Of a DNA stretch of 64,000 nt, positions 45,561-55,120 are shown in pieces (the first letter of the stretch is position 1; the number at the start of each line of letters is the position of its first letter). This DNA comes from Bacillus andreraoultii (GTDB lineage: Bacteria > Bacillota > Bacilli > Bacillales > Caldibacillaceae). Location of the stretch: the NCBI RefSeq assembly GCF_001244735.1, contig NZ_LN868937.1, positions 1,919,000-1,982,999 of the forward strand, in the 5' to 3' direction. The position numbers and the translations under genes are program-made. The notes beneath the pieces were generated by a model. It did no database searches. It had not been told where the DNA came from and saw nothing but the letters and a program-made list of their open reading frames with translations.

Positions 45561-45563
45561 GTA

Positions 45564-46439
45564 TTGAAGAAAAGTAAGACGTTTTTACTTTCAATTGTTT
45601 TAATTGTTTCTGTATTTTTATTATCCGGTTGTGCAGCGGCTCAAACTGAAGGAAGGGCTTTCCATGACTACATTGTCAATCCATTAATTATTGTTATTAA
45701 AGCTTTAGGTGAGTTTCTTGGCAGTAGTTACGGATTAGCGATTATTGTTATTACAATCATCTTAAGAACAATTCTTCTACCAATTGCGTTAAATGCTGCG
45801 AAAAAGCAAAAAGATATGCGCGAAAAAATGGAAGTAATGAAACCAGAAATGGAAGCAATCCAAACTCGGTTAAAGGCTGCCAAAACAAAAGAAGAACAAA
45901 TGAAAATTCAACAAGAAATGATGCAATTATATCAAAAGCATAATTTTAATCCGTTGAATATGGGTTGTCTTCCAATTTTACTGCAAATTCCAATTTGGAT
46001 GGGGCTTTATTACGCAATTCGACTCTCACCAGAAATTGCCGGTCACTCATTCTTATGGTTTAATTTAGGGAAGACCGACTGGATTATTGCAATTTTGGCT
46101 GGTATTGCTTACTTCTTACAATTCAGAGTATCAATGTCAGTGATGCCACAAGCAACGACACCTGGTATGTCAGATCAACAACAGCAACAACAACAGCAAA
46201 TGATGAAAATGATGGGGATTATGTCACCAGCGATGATTCTAATCGCATCACTATCAACTCCATCTGCATTAGCATTATACTGGACTGTGTCAGGGTTCTA
46301 TTTAATTGGACAAACATATTTAACTAGAAAGCTTTATCCACCAGTTCAACCACAACCGGAAAAAGCAACAGCAAATAATAGTATTGGTGGTAAGTCTGGC
46401 AATCAATCGAATAAAAAGAAGAAGAAAAAGAAAAAATAA
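45564..46439 (+). CDS. yidC2: YidC/Oxa1-family membrane insertase 2 (YqjG/YidC2-like)
   Basis: YidC inserts and folds membrane proteins. The 291-residue protein starts at TTG 45564 and has a lipoprotein signal (FLLSGC, Cys about residue 22). Five membrane segments follow, with the conserved helix containing the hydrophilic-groove arginine (IIVITIILRTILLPI), the cytosolic KKQKDMREKMEVMKPEM hairpin, and NPLNMGCLPILLQIPIW. A glutamine run (SDQQQQQQQQM) and a C-terminal lysine-rich tail that binds ribosomes are present. The MifM-like leader immediately upstream identifies it as the inducible second insertase rather than SpoIIIJ. Confidence 0.92.
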   Translation: MKKSKTFLLSIVLIVSVFLLSGCAAAQTEGRAFHDYIVNPLIIVIKALGEFLGSSYGLAIIVITIILRTILLPIALNAAKKQKDMREKMEVMKPEMEAIQTRLKAAKTKEEQMKIQQEMMQLYQKHNFNPLNMGCLPILLQIPIWMGLYYAIRLSPEIAGHSFLWFNLGKTDWIIAILAGIAYFLQFRVSMSVMPQATTPGMSDQQQQQQQQMMKMMGIMSPAMILIASLSTPSALALYWTVSGFYLIGQTYLTRKLYPPVQPQPEKATANNSIGGKSGNQSNKKKKKKKK

Positions 46440-46454
46440 TATTTGAACAGGCAA

Positions 46455-46488
46455 ATAGAGGTCAGACAGTACTATGTCTGGCCTCTTA
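46455..46488. terminator. bidirectional terminator between yidC2 and the FixH-like gene
   Basis: AGAGGTCAGACA pairs with TGTCTGGCCTCT around a short loop. It lies between the convergent stop codons at 46439 and 46486. Confidence 0.8.
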
Positions 46489-46908
46489 TTCACTTATATC
46501 GTGGTTGTCTATACTATCCGCTCTTTCTTCGACGTGAATTTTTTCCTTTGGCATGACATGCATTCTTCTAGCAGTTACATGTACTTGAACAAAATATTCA
46601 CCGACCTCAGAAAAACTTGTTTCAATTTCATATTTACCCCCATTTTGTTTCATTACGTCAAGACTTTGACTATTTTCTTTATCTCCTGCTTTCCAAACTT
46701 CAAACATTACTTCATCTGCATCCGCGACCTCCTCCCCCTTTTGTGTCACCACCGCTCGTACAGTAAATGGTTCATTAACATGGACATGTTCTGGCGTCTG
46801 TAAGTCAACTTCAACAGGTTTTAGTGAAACCTCTTCAGCTTTGTTTCCATTACACCCTGATAATATGATTAATAAACATATAAGCAATATGTTTCTCCAG
46901 TTTTTCAT
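46486..46908 (-). CDS. FixH/YtkA-like lipoprotein
   Basis: This 140-residue secreted lipoprotein has a signal peptide with lipobox LSGC (Cys about residue 19). An immunoglobulin-like YtkA/FixH domain follows: VDLQTPEHVHVNEPFTVRA, then DADEVMFEVWKAGDKENSQ, and the end strand GEYFVQVHVTARRMHVMP. YtkA-like domains are often linked to copper or cytochrome oxidase maturation, but the evidence is only at family level. The His and Met residues near its C terminus (HVTARRMHVMPKEKIHVEE) could bind metal. AGGGGAGAGAGA precedes the ATG. It is monocistronic. Confidence 0.78.
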   Translation of the reverse strand: MKNWRNILLICLLIILSGCNGNKAEEVSLKPVEVDLQTPEHVHVNEPFTVRAVVTQKGEEVADADEVMFEVWKAGDKENSQSLDVMKQNGGKYEIETSFSEVGEYFVQVHVTARRMHVMPKEKIHVEERADSIDNHDISE

Positions 46909-47239
46909 TCTCTCTCCCCTTTCTTATTGATTCTATCATACCAATAATAATGGTATCATTGAGAAAAAGAGGTCGACATCAAACGACAAATTTCTCGGAA
47001 AACTATTTTTCCTTTTTTATAAATGTTTTATAGTAAAGATCAATCTATCAGATAATAAAACTAGGAAAGTATACATTTTTCTTATACGCATAGCTAAAAA
47101 CTTCGGCTCTCGCTCCGCCTAAAGGCCTTAGTTCTGAATTTCCTCTATCTATCCCTAAATATGATTAAACTAAGTAATTTTGATATCTTAATATAACTAA
47201 ATGCATTGAAAACTATATGATAATTTGAAAGGTGTAATA
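46909..47239. other. intergenic region with candidate repeat copy B and a small palindrome
   Basis: No gene is seen. ATACCA and TGGTAT form an inverted repeat at 46938-46956, upstream of the FixH-like gene. At about 47080-47150 a GC-richer block (ATAGCTAAAAACTTCGG, then CTTAGTTCTGAATTTC) resembles the block at 16295-16390. Confidence 0.35.
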
Positions 47240-47869
47240 ATGAATAAAAGAATAAAGATATTTCTTTCCATTACGTTAATTGCTTTCATTACAAGTATAG
47301 TTATTCAAGTAAATGTTTATTATGAAAATGAATATACGTATTCAATTGCTGAAAATGAACAACGAAAAATGAATATACAAGCATTATCAAAAACATGGTC
47401 AAGAACGATAACAATCGGCGCCAATGGGGATATGCTCATTCATGACTATGTTTATAATGATGCAAAAACCAATAAAAGTTACGAATTTAAACCGATGTTG
47501 AAGTCATTTAAAAAAGAATTAAGTATGCCTGGATATGGTGTAGATATTATATTTGGACACCATCCTCATGTGTTACAACTGTTTGAATGGATAGAGAAAA
47601 ATGGTAAGAGAGTATTTGTCGCATATTCGCTAGGAAACTTTTTATCTAGACAATTGGGGCACTATAAAGATTTTGGAGGAATGGCAACGATTCAAGTAAC
47701 GAAAACAGAAACTGTTCAAAGTTCGATAATCCGATTATCGAATCCGAAATTTTATCCATCTTATGTATCTAGCAACCAAAAACTATCAAGTTGTTCCTTT
47801 ACAAGATGCTATACAATATGGTTAAAAGAAGCAAAGACCACTTACTCTGAGTGGATAAAAATAATTTGA
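47240..47869 (+). pseudogene. CapA family (poly-gamma-glutamate capsule/metallophosphatase-like) protein, internally deleted
   Basis: The N terminus (membrane helix, then TITIGANGDMLIHDYVYND) is the normal CapA beginning. After about 95 residues the sequence jumps from FKPMLKSFKKEL to GVDIIFGHHPHVLQLFEWIE, skipping roughly 150 residues including most metal ligands. Near the end, KFYPSYVSSNQK shifts frame; the alternative frame gives the expected NYQVVPLQDAIQYG followed by a stop. So one internal deletion and one frameshift have destroyed the gene. The remaining start has GAAAGGTG upstream and could still be translated, but the product cannot be a working enzyme. Confidence 0.82.
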
Positions 47870-47913
47870 AAGTATAAAGCATAGGAACCAAGGTACAAAG
47901 AAATCCTTGATTC

Positions 47914-48222
47914 CTATTTTTTTCGAAGTAGAGTTGTCGATTGTAAAAGTCCTTCTTCTTTTAGTATCCGTTGTTCATACTCGCCAAGTAAATCAAAATG
48001 AGAATAGCCTTCATTACGATGGTGAATCCACTCTTTTTTTAACCCATATCGTTTTCCCCATTGAATTAACTTATTTAAGTCTTTACATCCGACTTTTGTT
48101 ACAGTTTTCGCATTTGGAAAACGTTCATCATACCAGTAATGAGTTAAAAAAGCAATTTCTCCTTGATCAATTTTTTGTTTCCATGCATCTACCTGTTCTC
48201 GAGTTATACCAAAAGCCATCAT
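47914..48222 (-). CDS. yneQ: YneQ-like conserved hypothetical protein
   Basis: This 102-residue soluble protein matches the YneQ type by size and neighbour: yneQ follows yneP (thioesterase) in B. subtilis, as here. Visible stretches are FGITREQVDAWKQKIDQGE, LTHYWYDERFPNAKTVTKVG and WIHHRNEGYSHFDLLGEYE. GGGGGGAT precedes the ATG pair. No catalytic motif is obvious, and its function is unknown. It starts 9 bp after the yneP stop and belongs to that operon. Confidence 0.75.
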   Translation of the reverse strand: MMAFGITREQVDAWKQKIDQGEIAFLTHYWYDERFPNAKTVTKVGCKDLNKLIQWGKRYGLKKEWIHHRNEGYSHFDLLGEYEQRILKEEGLLQSTTLLRKK

Positions 48223-48231
48223 ATCCCCCCA

Positions 48232-48651
48232 TTACTTCTTTTTCGCCTTTTCATAAGCTTCATGCCAGTCTGGATGTGTTCTTCTAATTGATACGGGACG
48301 AAAACTATCTTTTTTTACACAAACATGGGAGCTCTTCGCTTCGACAGATAATTCACCAGACTCTGTTAAAATCTCGTATCCATATACTGTTTTTAAACCG
48401 TTATATTCTTCAATCCACGTTTTAACTTTTACTTTTTCCCCATATTTACAAGGTTTTTTATAAGAAATTTGAATATCAAGTACGGGTGCTAATATCCCAT
48501 CTTCTTCTAATTGAGCATAGTTAAAACCAAGCTCTTCAATGAGTGCGGTTCGACCAATTTCCATCCAAACAAGATAATTTGCATGGTAAACAATCCCCAT
48601 TTGATCTGTTTCTGAATATCGTACTTGAATTTCTGTTGTAGATATTTGCAT
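48232..48651 (-). CDS. yneP: Acyl-CoA thioesterase (YneP/YbgC-like, hotdog fold)
   Basis: This 139-residue 4-hydroxybenzoyl-CoA thioesterase-type (hotdog) protein carries the catalytic signature YSETDQMGIVYHANYLVWME near residue 11, with the active-site aspartate in TDQMG. The strand ISYKKPCKYGEKVKVKTWI follows, as in YbgC-type enzymes. It hydrolyses acyl-CoA thioesters; the natural substrate is not known. It starts 3 bp after the stop of the large AAA+ gene and is followed closely by yneQ, so the three genes are probably one operon. Confidence 0.88.
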   Translation of the reverse strand: MQISTTEIQVRYSETDQMGIVYHANYLVWMEIGRTALIEELGFNYAQLEEDGILAPVLDIQISYKKPCKYGEKVKVKTWIEEYNGLKTVYGYEILTESGELSVEAKSSHVCVKKDSFRPVSIRRTHPDWHEAYEKAKKK

Positions 48652-48654
48652 GTT

Positions 48655-50943
48655 TTACTCTCCCTTTTTTAAAATATAGTAAGCAGCCTGTACATCTTCT
48701 CTCGTTATAAGATTAACGTTATCTAGACTGAGGGGCTGATTTTGTTTTGTTAGTCGTAATGCTTGCTGTTGAATTGCTTCGTGGATCATATTTTCGGCAA
48801 AACGTCCATTACCGTTAGGACGATTCATTGTCATTTCGCTTCTTAAGAAAGCAATCGCCTCTTCATCCAACTCATATGCATAATTTTTGGTAAACAAGTT
48901 CATAATGGCAATTAATTCGTCCGTTGTATAGTCTTCAAAACGGAAGAACTTTTTAAATCGTGATTTGAGACCAGGATTACTCTCTAATAATTGTTCCATC
49001 TCATTCGGATAACCTGCTAAAATAATTACGAGATTTTCACCATGATTTGTCATCTCTTCTACAAGTGTATCAACTACTTCTTTGCCGTAGTCTTGATTAT
49101 TTCCCCTAAATAATGAGTACGCCTCGTCAATAAAAAGAACGCCACCTAAAGCTTCACGAATTTTTTTTTTCGTTTTCAAAGCGGATTGACCAACATATCC
49201 AGCAATTAAGTCAGCCCGGCCCGCGACTACGAGATGACCACGTTTTAACATTCCACATTCCTTTAATAATTCTGCGTAAATTTTTGCTACAGTCGTTTTA
49301 CCTGTACCTGGATTGCCAGTGAAAACAGAATGAAGTTGAATAGGAACAGAAGGAAAATTATGCTCGCGACGATACGTTTGCATTTTAACGAACGACAAGT
49401 ATGTTTGAACAGCTTCTTTCACTGCTTTTAGTCCAATTAATTCATTTAATTTAACCATTGGTTCCTTCGTTACTTGTTCTTCATCAGATTGAAAATCCTC
49501 TTTATGTAGAACAGCATAGTTCAACAGATTAGGCACACCGCTTTTTTCAACTGAACCTTTTCGAAATATAGCTTGAATAATAATGTTATGAACAGCTCGG
49601 GCATTTCCAAATGTATGGTCAACCTGGGTTTGTTCAATTAAGTAAGTTAACTCTTTTTTGGCACTAGAAGTTAATAAATAGTCATTATCACTAGCAATTT
49701 TTTCACTAATGAGCAATAGTTCCTCTACACTGTAATCTGGAAGTTCGATAATATTCGATTCGGGAAAACGGCTCCGTAAACCTGTATTGGCATCTAAAAA
49801 CTGTCGCATTTCCTCTGGATACCCTGCTAAAATGACGGAAAATTTCCCACCGAATTCTTTACTTGTCATTAATGATACAAGTGTGTCGATGGCCGTTTGT
49901 CCGTAATCATTCCCTGATTGCCCTGCTCGCTTTAAACTATAGGCCTCATCAATAAAAAGAACGCCACCAACAGCTTTTTCAACAATCATTCGTACATTTT
50001 CTTCGGTTTGTCCGACAAATGATCCGACTAGCTGAGCACGGTTTGTCTCAATAACTTCTTCACTAGGTAAAACACCTAGTTCATGATAAATTTTTGCTAA
50101 AAGACGAGCTAATGTTGTCTTACCAGTACCCGGATTTCCTAGTAATACCATATTTAAACTTGGTTCATCCTGGGTTTTGTATCCAAGTTCTTTCCGTTCT
50201 TTTTGATATTTTAAATACGTATAAAACAGTTGGATTCTCTTTTTTACTTCTGATAACCCAATCATTTCATTTAGCTCTTGTAGAGCTGGCTTTACTTTTT
50301 CATTAGCTGGTTCTACTTGAAACTCGTCCTTCCACCGATCTTTTATTCCATCCATTTTCTCAACGATTTGTTGAATTTTTGCAAAATGGTTCCCATTATA
50401 AAATGTTCGACCGGAAGACTCATTATAATCATTTAGTAAGTTTAACAGTTCGACTATTTCTTTAATGAGCGCCTCCATTAAAGTTATTAGTCGTTGATAC
50501 TTTTCAAGCGTCTGATTATCATCAATAAATAAATGATATTCTTGTCGGAGTGAATCTATCATTTCATCTCCAATAGGTAAAAACTCTTCGCAAGTTTCTT
50601 TATATTGTAATAAAGTTGTTTCTCGTTGAAGGCGGTTATCTGATTCTCGTAATGCAGGAAATGCTAAAAAATCAACTACTTTGATCTTCTCTTGTAAAGA
50701 GTAGGAACTTAAAAATTTTAATGCTTTTATATTTTTTGAATTGAATTGTAATGCTAATTCCATCCAACGCTTAACAAAGCTTCCATTTATTCCTGACTGT
50801 AAAAGCTGCTCTGATAATTCAACGAGAAGTTCTGCTAAATAGTTTGGATCTTTTTGAGTTAATTCGTCGTAATTTTCGACAATACAGTCAAGAAGTTTTT
50901 GTTTATTTTTTGAAATTAACTTATCTTCCTTCATCCATTCCAT
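48655..50943 (-). CDS. double AAA+ ATPase, SpoVK/CbbX-like with two ATPase domains
   Basis: This protein of about 762 residues has a helical N-terminal region (about 1-215) and two successive CbbX/SpoVK-type AAA+ modules. Module 1 has LNEMIGLSEVKKRI, Walker A GNPGTGKTTLARLLA and Walker B GGVLFIDEAYSL. Module 2 repeats these as LNELIGLKAVKEAV, GNPGTGKTTVAKIYA and GGVLFIDEAYSL. Arginine fingers (GLRSRFPE and GLKSRFKK) are intact in both. B. subtilis SpoVK has one module of 322 residues. The frame opens at GTG 50958, but the ATG at 50943 seems as likely. It heads the operon with yneP and yneQ. Confidence 0.85.
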   Translation of the reverse strand: MEWMKEDKLISKNKQKLLDCIVENYDELTQKDPNYLAELLVELSEQLLQSGINGSFVKRWMELALQFNSKNIKALKFLSSYSLQEKIKVVDFLAFPALRESDNRLQRETTLLQYKETCEEFLPIGDEMIDSLRQEYHLFIDDNQTLEKYQRLITLMEALIKEIVELLNLLNDYNESSGRTFYNGNHFAKIQQIVEKMDGIKDRWKDEFQVEPANEKVKPALQELNEMIGLSEVKKRIQLFYTYLKYQKERKELGYKTQDEPSLNMVLLGNPGTGKTTLARLLAKIYHELGVLPSEEVIETNRAQLVGSFVGQTEENVRMIVEKAVGGVLFIDEAYSLKRAGQSGNDYGQTAIDTLVSLMTSKEFGGKFSVILAGYPEEMRQFLDANTGLRSRFPESNIIELPDYSVEELLLISEKIASDNDYLLTSSAKKELTYLIEQTQVDHTFGNARAVHNIIIQAIFRKGSVEKSGVPNLLNYAVLHKEDFQSDEEQVTKEPMVKLNELIGLKAVKEAVQTYLSFVKMQTYRREHNFPSVPIQLHSVFTGNPGTGKTTVAKIYAELLKECGMLKRGHLVVAGRADLIAGYVGQSALKTKKKIREALGGVLFIDEAYSLFRGNNQDYGKEVVDTLVEEMTNHGENLVIILAGYPNEMEQLLESNPGLKSRFKKFFRFEDYTTDELIAIMNLFTKNYAYELDEEAIAFLRSEMTMNRPNGNGRFAENMIHEAIQQQALRLTKQNQPLSLDNVNLITREDVQAAYYILKKGE

Positions 50944-51056
50944 TACTATCCTAATCACTTTCTATTTTAATAAAATAACGAACATTAATCATTATACTTT
51001 CGAAAAGGTTTTCAATGCAAAAAAAGAGGCTATCTCATAGTAGAAAGAAGGTGAAT

Positions 51057-51084
51057 TAAAAAAGGAGATCAAAATGACCTCCTT
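51057..51084 (-). terminator. rho-independent terminator after tlp
   Basis: On the minus strand AAGGAGGTCA pairs with TGATCTCCTT around a short loop and is followed by TTTTT. It lies 28 bases beyond the tlp stop. Confidence 0.75.
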
Positions 51085-51111
51085 AAGACTTATTAATGAA
51101 AATTAACTGTT

Positions 51112-51333
51112 TTATTCATGTTGTGAATGATATTCATCCTTTATTTCTTCACGCATTGCTTCAATACTTTCTCTACGGCGCTCATTTTTTTCGTGGATTT
51201 GTTGTTTTTGTTCATCACTTGCCGTTTTCATTGATTGTTCAGCTTCATGTATATTTTCGATTGTATTTTGAACCATATTTTGCAATTTTTCTACGTTATC
51301 CGAACGATCATCTGGTTTAGGTGTATGATTCAT
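51112..51333 (-). CDS. tlp: Tlp, small acid-soluble spore protein (thioredoxin-like)
   Basis: Tlp is a small acid-soluble protein of the spore core. The 73-residue product carries the family signature KPDDRSDNVEKLQNMVQNTI, then a charged helix NIHEAEQSMKTASDEQKQQI and the RRRESIEAMREEI end. This matches B. subtilis Tlp closely in length and order. AAGGAGGCTATCTAA precedes the ATG. It lies 105 bp downstream of sspN on the same strand, and sspN-tlp is an operon in B. subtilis under forespore sigma-G control. Confidence 0.93.
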   Translation of the reverse strand: MNHTPKPDDRSDNVEKLQNMVQNTIENIHEAEQSMKTASDEQKQQIHEKNERRRESIEAMREEIKDEYHSQHE

Positions 51334-51438
51334 TTAGATAGCCTCCTTAATATTTTTACGTACAAACATATTTTGAGCCTTAACAACAAAAGTATTCGAC
51401 AAATTTTGCGTTGTTTTTAAATTTTTTCCAAGTAGTTC

Positions 51439-51576
51439 TTATTCACCTTTTGTTTGAATTACTTGAGGGTGTTGTCCTGATTGATCTTGCATTTTCTTTC
51501 CTTTATTTCCACCGTATTTACGAGGTTGCATTCCAAGATGGTCTGGTTGATATTGTTGATGATCATTTTTACTCAT
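51439..51576 (-). CDS. sspN: SspN, small acid-soluble spore protein
   Basis: This 45-residue forespore protein has PDHLGMQPRKYGGNKGKKMQ near residue 11 and the ending QVIQTKGE, as in B. subtilis SspN (HLGTKPVKY, NKGEKM, MQTKGE). It has no cysteine or membrane segment. TTGAGGAGGG precedes it; the ATG touching that site (51582) is too close, so the ATG at 51576 is chosen. It is immediately upstream of tlp, matching the known sspN-tlp operon. Confidence 0.9.
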   Translation of the reverse strand: MSKNDHQQYQPDHLGMQPRKYGGNKGKKMQDQSGQHPQVIQTKGE

Positions 51577-51673
51577 TGTCATCCCTCCTCAACAATAGAA
51601 TGCAACACGAAAGAAAGGTTATGTAATGAAAAAAATGTAAGCTATTGCGATGCTTACATTTTCCTTTAATCTT

Positions 51674-51805
51674 CTATTCAGCTTTTTTCATACGCTTTTC
51701 TTCAATTCTTTTCTCTATTTTTTCCATAATTTCTTGGTCTTTTAATATCTGCATTTTATTTTCACTAACGAGTTCAGAAAATGAACGCTTTCTGCTTTTT
51801 CTCAA
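51674..51805 (-). CDS. FbpB-family small basic protein
   Basis: This 43-residue basic protein begins RKSRKRSFSELVSENK and ends in an alternating basic/acidic helix (EIMEKIEKRIEEKRMKKAE). The RSFSELVSENKMQILKD pattern matches the FbpB family, known in B. subtilis as a Fur-controlled partner of the small RNA FsrA in iron sparing. The start is TTG at 51805, about 11 bases from AAAGGGG. No clear Fur box was recognised upstream, so iron control here is only a family-based suggestion. Confidence 0.65.
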   Translation of the reverse strand: MRKSRKRSFSELVSENKMQILKDQEIMEKIEKRIEEKRMKKAE

Positions 51806-52224
51806 TTTTCTCACACCCCTTTATCTCTATATTATCATTTATTATTTCCAAGATCTTAACGAATTATGACAAATTTTTGAAATTTCTCTTTGATTGTCTA
51901 TATTTGTAGAAATATTAGGATTTTTATTTGTTGGGAAAAAGATAATCTTTTATAACAGAATGATGATTAACTCCGTTAGTTTTGAAATTGTAAAGGAAGT
52001 GAGCATTAGGCTTCTCCTATAAAATTGTCGAATTTCTCTTTACTTTTCGAAGGCTAGAAAAATAGCGGCTATTTATCCTTAACATTTGTGAATTTTGATG
52101 TATTTAGTTAAAGGGTATTTAAGATAACCTTAATTTTACAGTAATACGGCTCATTGATATTCGATGTGTAAATGAAATTACTATGAATGCAAAGAAAAAG
52201 GAAACTACTTATATATAACAAATC
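51806..52224. other. noncoding stretch between the fbpB-like gene and acnA
   Basis: I find no supported gene, RNA or repeat in this AT-rich interval. The yneN thioredoxin-like gene that lies in this position in B. subtilis is absent. Confidence 0.5.
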
Positions 52225-52255
52225 AAAAAACTGCCCCATTTAGGAGCAGCTTTTT
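52225..52255 (-). terminator. rho-independent terminator after acnA
   Basis: On the minus strand GCTGCTCC pairs with GGGGCAG around TAAAT and is followed by TTTTTT. It begins about 12 bases after the acnA stop. Confidence 0.8.
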
Positions 52256-52266
52256 AGGAATAATTT

Positions 52267-54993
52267 TTAGTTATTTGTTACAGTATTACTTTGTAGTTTT
52301 TCGCGTAATACCATTTGTAAAATACCACCATGACGATAGTAATCAATTTCAACTTCAGAGTCGAAACGAACGAGTACTTCAAACTCAACAACATCGCCAT
52401 TTTCCTTTTTAGCAGTAACTTTTACAAAATCACGTGGTTTAACATTTTCATCGATTTGAACATTAATAACTTCATTTCCAGTTAAACCTAGTGTTTCAGC
52501 ACTTTCACCTTGTTTAAATTGTAATGGTAATACACCCATTAACACTAAATTAGAGCGGTGAATACGCTCAAAACTTTGAGCAATTACTGTTTTAATGCCT
52601 AGTAAGTTTGTACCTTTTGCAGCCCAGTCACGAGAAGAACCCATTCCATAATCATGACCTGCAAGAACTACAAGGCCCGTTCCTTGCTCTTTATATTTCA
52701 TGCAAGCATCATAAATGGACATGACTTCACCAGTTGGCCAATAAGTTGTATAACCGCCCTCTGTTCCTGGTGCAATTTGGTTACGAATTCGAATGTTTGC
52801 AAATGTTCCACGCATCATAACTTCATGGTTACCACGACGAGATCCATAAGAGTTAAAGTCACGTGGTTTAACACCTTTTTCAGTTAAATATTTACCTGCT
52901 GGTGTTTTCAAACCGATCGAACCTGCTGGTGAAATATGGTCAGTTGTAACAGAATCACCAAATTTACCAACTATACGCATACCAGTTAAAGGTTTTACCT
53001 CTTCAGGTTCTGGACTCAAGTTTTCAAAGAATGGTGGGTTTTGGATATAAGTTGAATCATTATCCCAAGTGTACAGTGCGTCCTCACTTGTTTCAATTGC
53101 GTTCCAACGTTCGTTATCGTCAAACACACGCTCATATTGTTTACGGAATAATTCCGGTGTTACTGTTCGTTTTACATATTCATTTACTTCTTCAGTAGTT
53201 GGCCAGATGTCTTTCAAGTAAACAGCATTTCCATCTTTATCTTTTCCGATTGGATCATTTTCAAGATCAATATCTACTGTACCTGCTAAAGCATAGGCAA
53301 CAACTAATGGTGGTGAAGCTAGATAGTTTGCTTTTACAAGTGGATGAATTCGCCCTTCAAAGTTCCGGTTACCTGATAAAACAGAAGTAACGAGAAGATC
53401 ACTATCAGCGACAGCCTTTTCGATTTCTTCTAAAAGTGGACCTGAGTTACCGATACATGTCGTACAACCGTAACCAACAAGGTTAAAGCCAATTTTCTCT
53501 AAATATGAAAGAAGTCCAGAATCCTTTAAGTAACCTGTCACAACTTTAGAACCTGGTGCAAGTGATGTTTTTACATATTTTGGTGGCACCAGACCTTTTT
53601 CGACAGCTTTTTTCGCGACAAGTCCTGCACCTAACATAACATAAGGATTAGATGTGTTTGTACAGCTTGTAATTGCAGCGATTGCTACAGCACCTGTTTT
53701 CATTGTTGTCTTTGTACCATCAGCAAACTCAACAGTTGTTTCTTTATTAAGTTCTTCTTGTTTTAAACCGAATCCTTGGTTTCCAGCCGGTGCACTAATC
53801 GCAGTATGGAAAGATTCTTTCATTTTCGATAATGGAATTAAATCTTGTGGACGTTTTGGTCCAGCGAGATTTGCTTCAATTGTTGATAAATCAAGTTCTA
53901 CGATATCTGTATATGTTGGATCCTCGTTTTCTGTTGTAAAGAATAAATCATTGTTTTGTAAGTACGTTTTAACTAATTCAATTTGTTCTTCACTACGTCC
54001 AGTTAAACGTAAATATGCGAGAGATTCTTCGTCAACAGGGAAGAAGCCACAAGTTGCACCGTACTCTGGTGCCATGTTCGCAATTGTGGCACGGTCAGCT
54101 AATGGTAATGTCGAAACACCTGGTCCGAAGAATTCAACAAATTTCCCTACAACACCTTTTTCACGCAACACTTGAGTAACTTTTAATGCTAAATCTGTTG
54201 CAGTTGCACCGTTTGGTAGTTGATTCGTTAGTTTTACACCAATAACTTCAGGAATTGGAAAATAAGATGGTTGTCCAAGCATACCAGCTTCAGCCTCAAT
54301 ACCACCAACACCCCATCCAAGAACACCAATACCGTTAATCATTGTTGTATGGGAGTCAGTCCCAACTAACGTATCAGGGAAAGCAACATATTCGCCGTTT
54401 TCCTCTATAGCATGCACAACATTGGCCAAATATTCTAAGTTTACTTGGTGAACGATACCTGTTGCAGGTGGAACAGCACGATAGTTATCGAACGCTTTTT
54501 GTGCCCAACTTAAGAATTGATAACGTTCCGCATTCCGTTCGAATTCTAGTTCCATATTTAGTCGTAACGCATCGTTTGTACCGTATTTATCTACTTGTAC
54601 CGAGTGGTCAATAACAAGATCAACTGGAATTTCTGGGTTAATTTGATCTGGATCTCCACCAAGATCAGCCATTGCTTTTCTAAGTGAAGCTAAATCGACA
54701 ACAGCAGGAACACCAGTAAAGTCTTGTAAAATGACACGTGAAGGTTTAAAAGGAACTTCAGCATCTTTTACTTCTTCTGATCCCCATTTTGCTAAATTAT
54801 CTACATGTTCTTTTGTAATTACTCGCCCATCAACTTGGCGCAAAACAGATTCAAGTAAAACCCGGATTGAATAAGGTAGTCGGGAAATTTTCGCTACCCC
54901 TTGTTCTTCAATTGATTTCAAACGATAATAATGATATCGTTTTCCATTTAGTTCAAAAGATTTCTTTGAGTCATATAACGGTTTGTTTGACAA
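52267..54993 (-). CDS. acnA: Aconitate hydratase A (citrate cycle)
   Basis: Aconitase interconverts citrate and isocitrate through a [4Fe-4S] cluster, and the Bacillus enzyme also binds RNA when the cluster is lost. The 908-residue protein has normal length. Cluster ligands are visible in [12 protein letters not shown] near residue 445 and [14 protein letters not shown] near 510. Other hallmarks are [20 protein letters not shown] near 210 and the C-terminal swivel domain with [24 protein letters not shown] precedes the ATG. It is monocistronic, as citB is in B. subtilis, with a CcpC-like operator upstream. Confidence 0.97.
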   Translation of the reverse strand: MSNKPLYDSKKSFELNGKRYHYYRLKSIEEQGVAKISRLPYSIRVLLESVLRQVDGRVITKEHVDNLAKWGSEEVKDAEVPFKPSRVILQDFTGVPAVVDLASLRKAMADLGGDPDQINPEIPVDLVIDHSVQVDKYGTNDALRLNMELEFERNAERYQFLSWAQKAFDNYRAVPPATGIVHQVNLEYLANVVHAIEENGEYVAFPDTLVGTDSHTTMINGIGVLGWGVGGIEAEAGMLGQPSYFPIPEVIGVKLTNQLPNGATATDLALKVTQVLREKGVVGKFVEFFGPGVSTLPLADRATIANMAPEYGATCGFFPVDEESLAYLRLTGRSEEQIELVKTYLQNNDLFFTTENEDPTYTDIVELDLSTIEANLAGPKRPQDLIPLSKMKESFHTAISAPAGNQGFGLKQEELNKETTVEFADGTKTTMKTGAVAIAAITSCTNTSNPYVMLGAGLVAKKAVEKGLVPPKYVKTSLAPGSKVVTGYLKDSGLLSYLEKIGFNLVGYGCTTCIGNSGPLLEEIEKAVADSDLLVTSVLSGNRNFEGRIHPLVKANYLASPPLVVAYALAGTVDIDLENDPIGKDKDGNAVYLKDIWPTTEEVNEYVKRTVTPELFRKQYERVFDDNERWNAIETSEDALYTWDNDSTYIQNPPFFENLSPEPEEVKPLTGMRIVGKFGDSVTTDHISPAGSIGLKTPAGKYLTEKGVKPRDFNSYGSRRGNHEVMMRGTFANIRIRNQIAPGTEGGYTTYWPTGEVMSIYDACMKYKEQGTGLVVLAGHDYGMGSSRDWAAKGTNLLGIKTVIAQSFERIHRSNLVLMGVLPLQFKQGESAETLGLTGNEVINVQIDENVKPRDFVKVTAKKENGDVVEFEVLVRFDSEVEIDYYRHGGILQMVLREKLQSNTVTNN

Positions 54994-55120
54994 AAGAACT
55001 CCCCCCTCAAGGTAGAATATTCAAAAAGTTAGTCATAGTAAATCCAATCTAACTTTTCCTTTAAGTCTATATTAATATAATTTATAAGATAAGTAAAATA
55101 TGAGTATATTATTGTTAGAC

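Noticed and set aside
46174-46203. Glutamine run in yidC2 as a coding repeat of interest
   Set aside because: Such runs in a loop of YidC2 proteins are a low-complexity linker, not a structured repeat.
53654-54175. 173-residue plus-strand ORF inside acnA
   Set aside because: It is a shadow of the aconitase gene in the opposite strand with no start signals.
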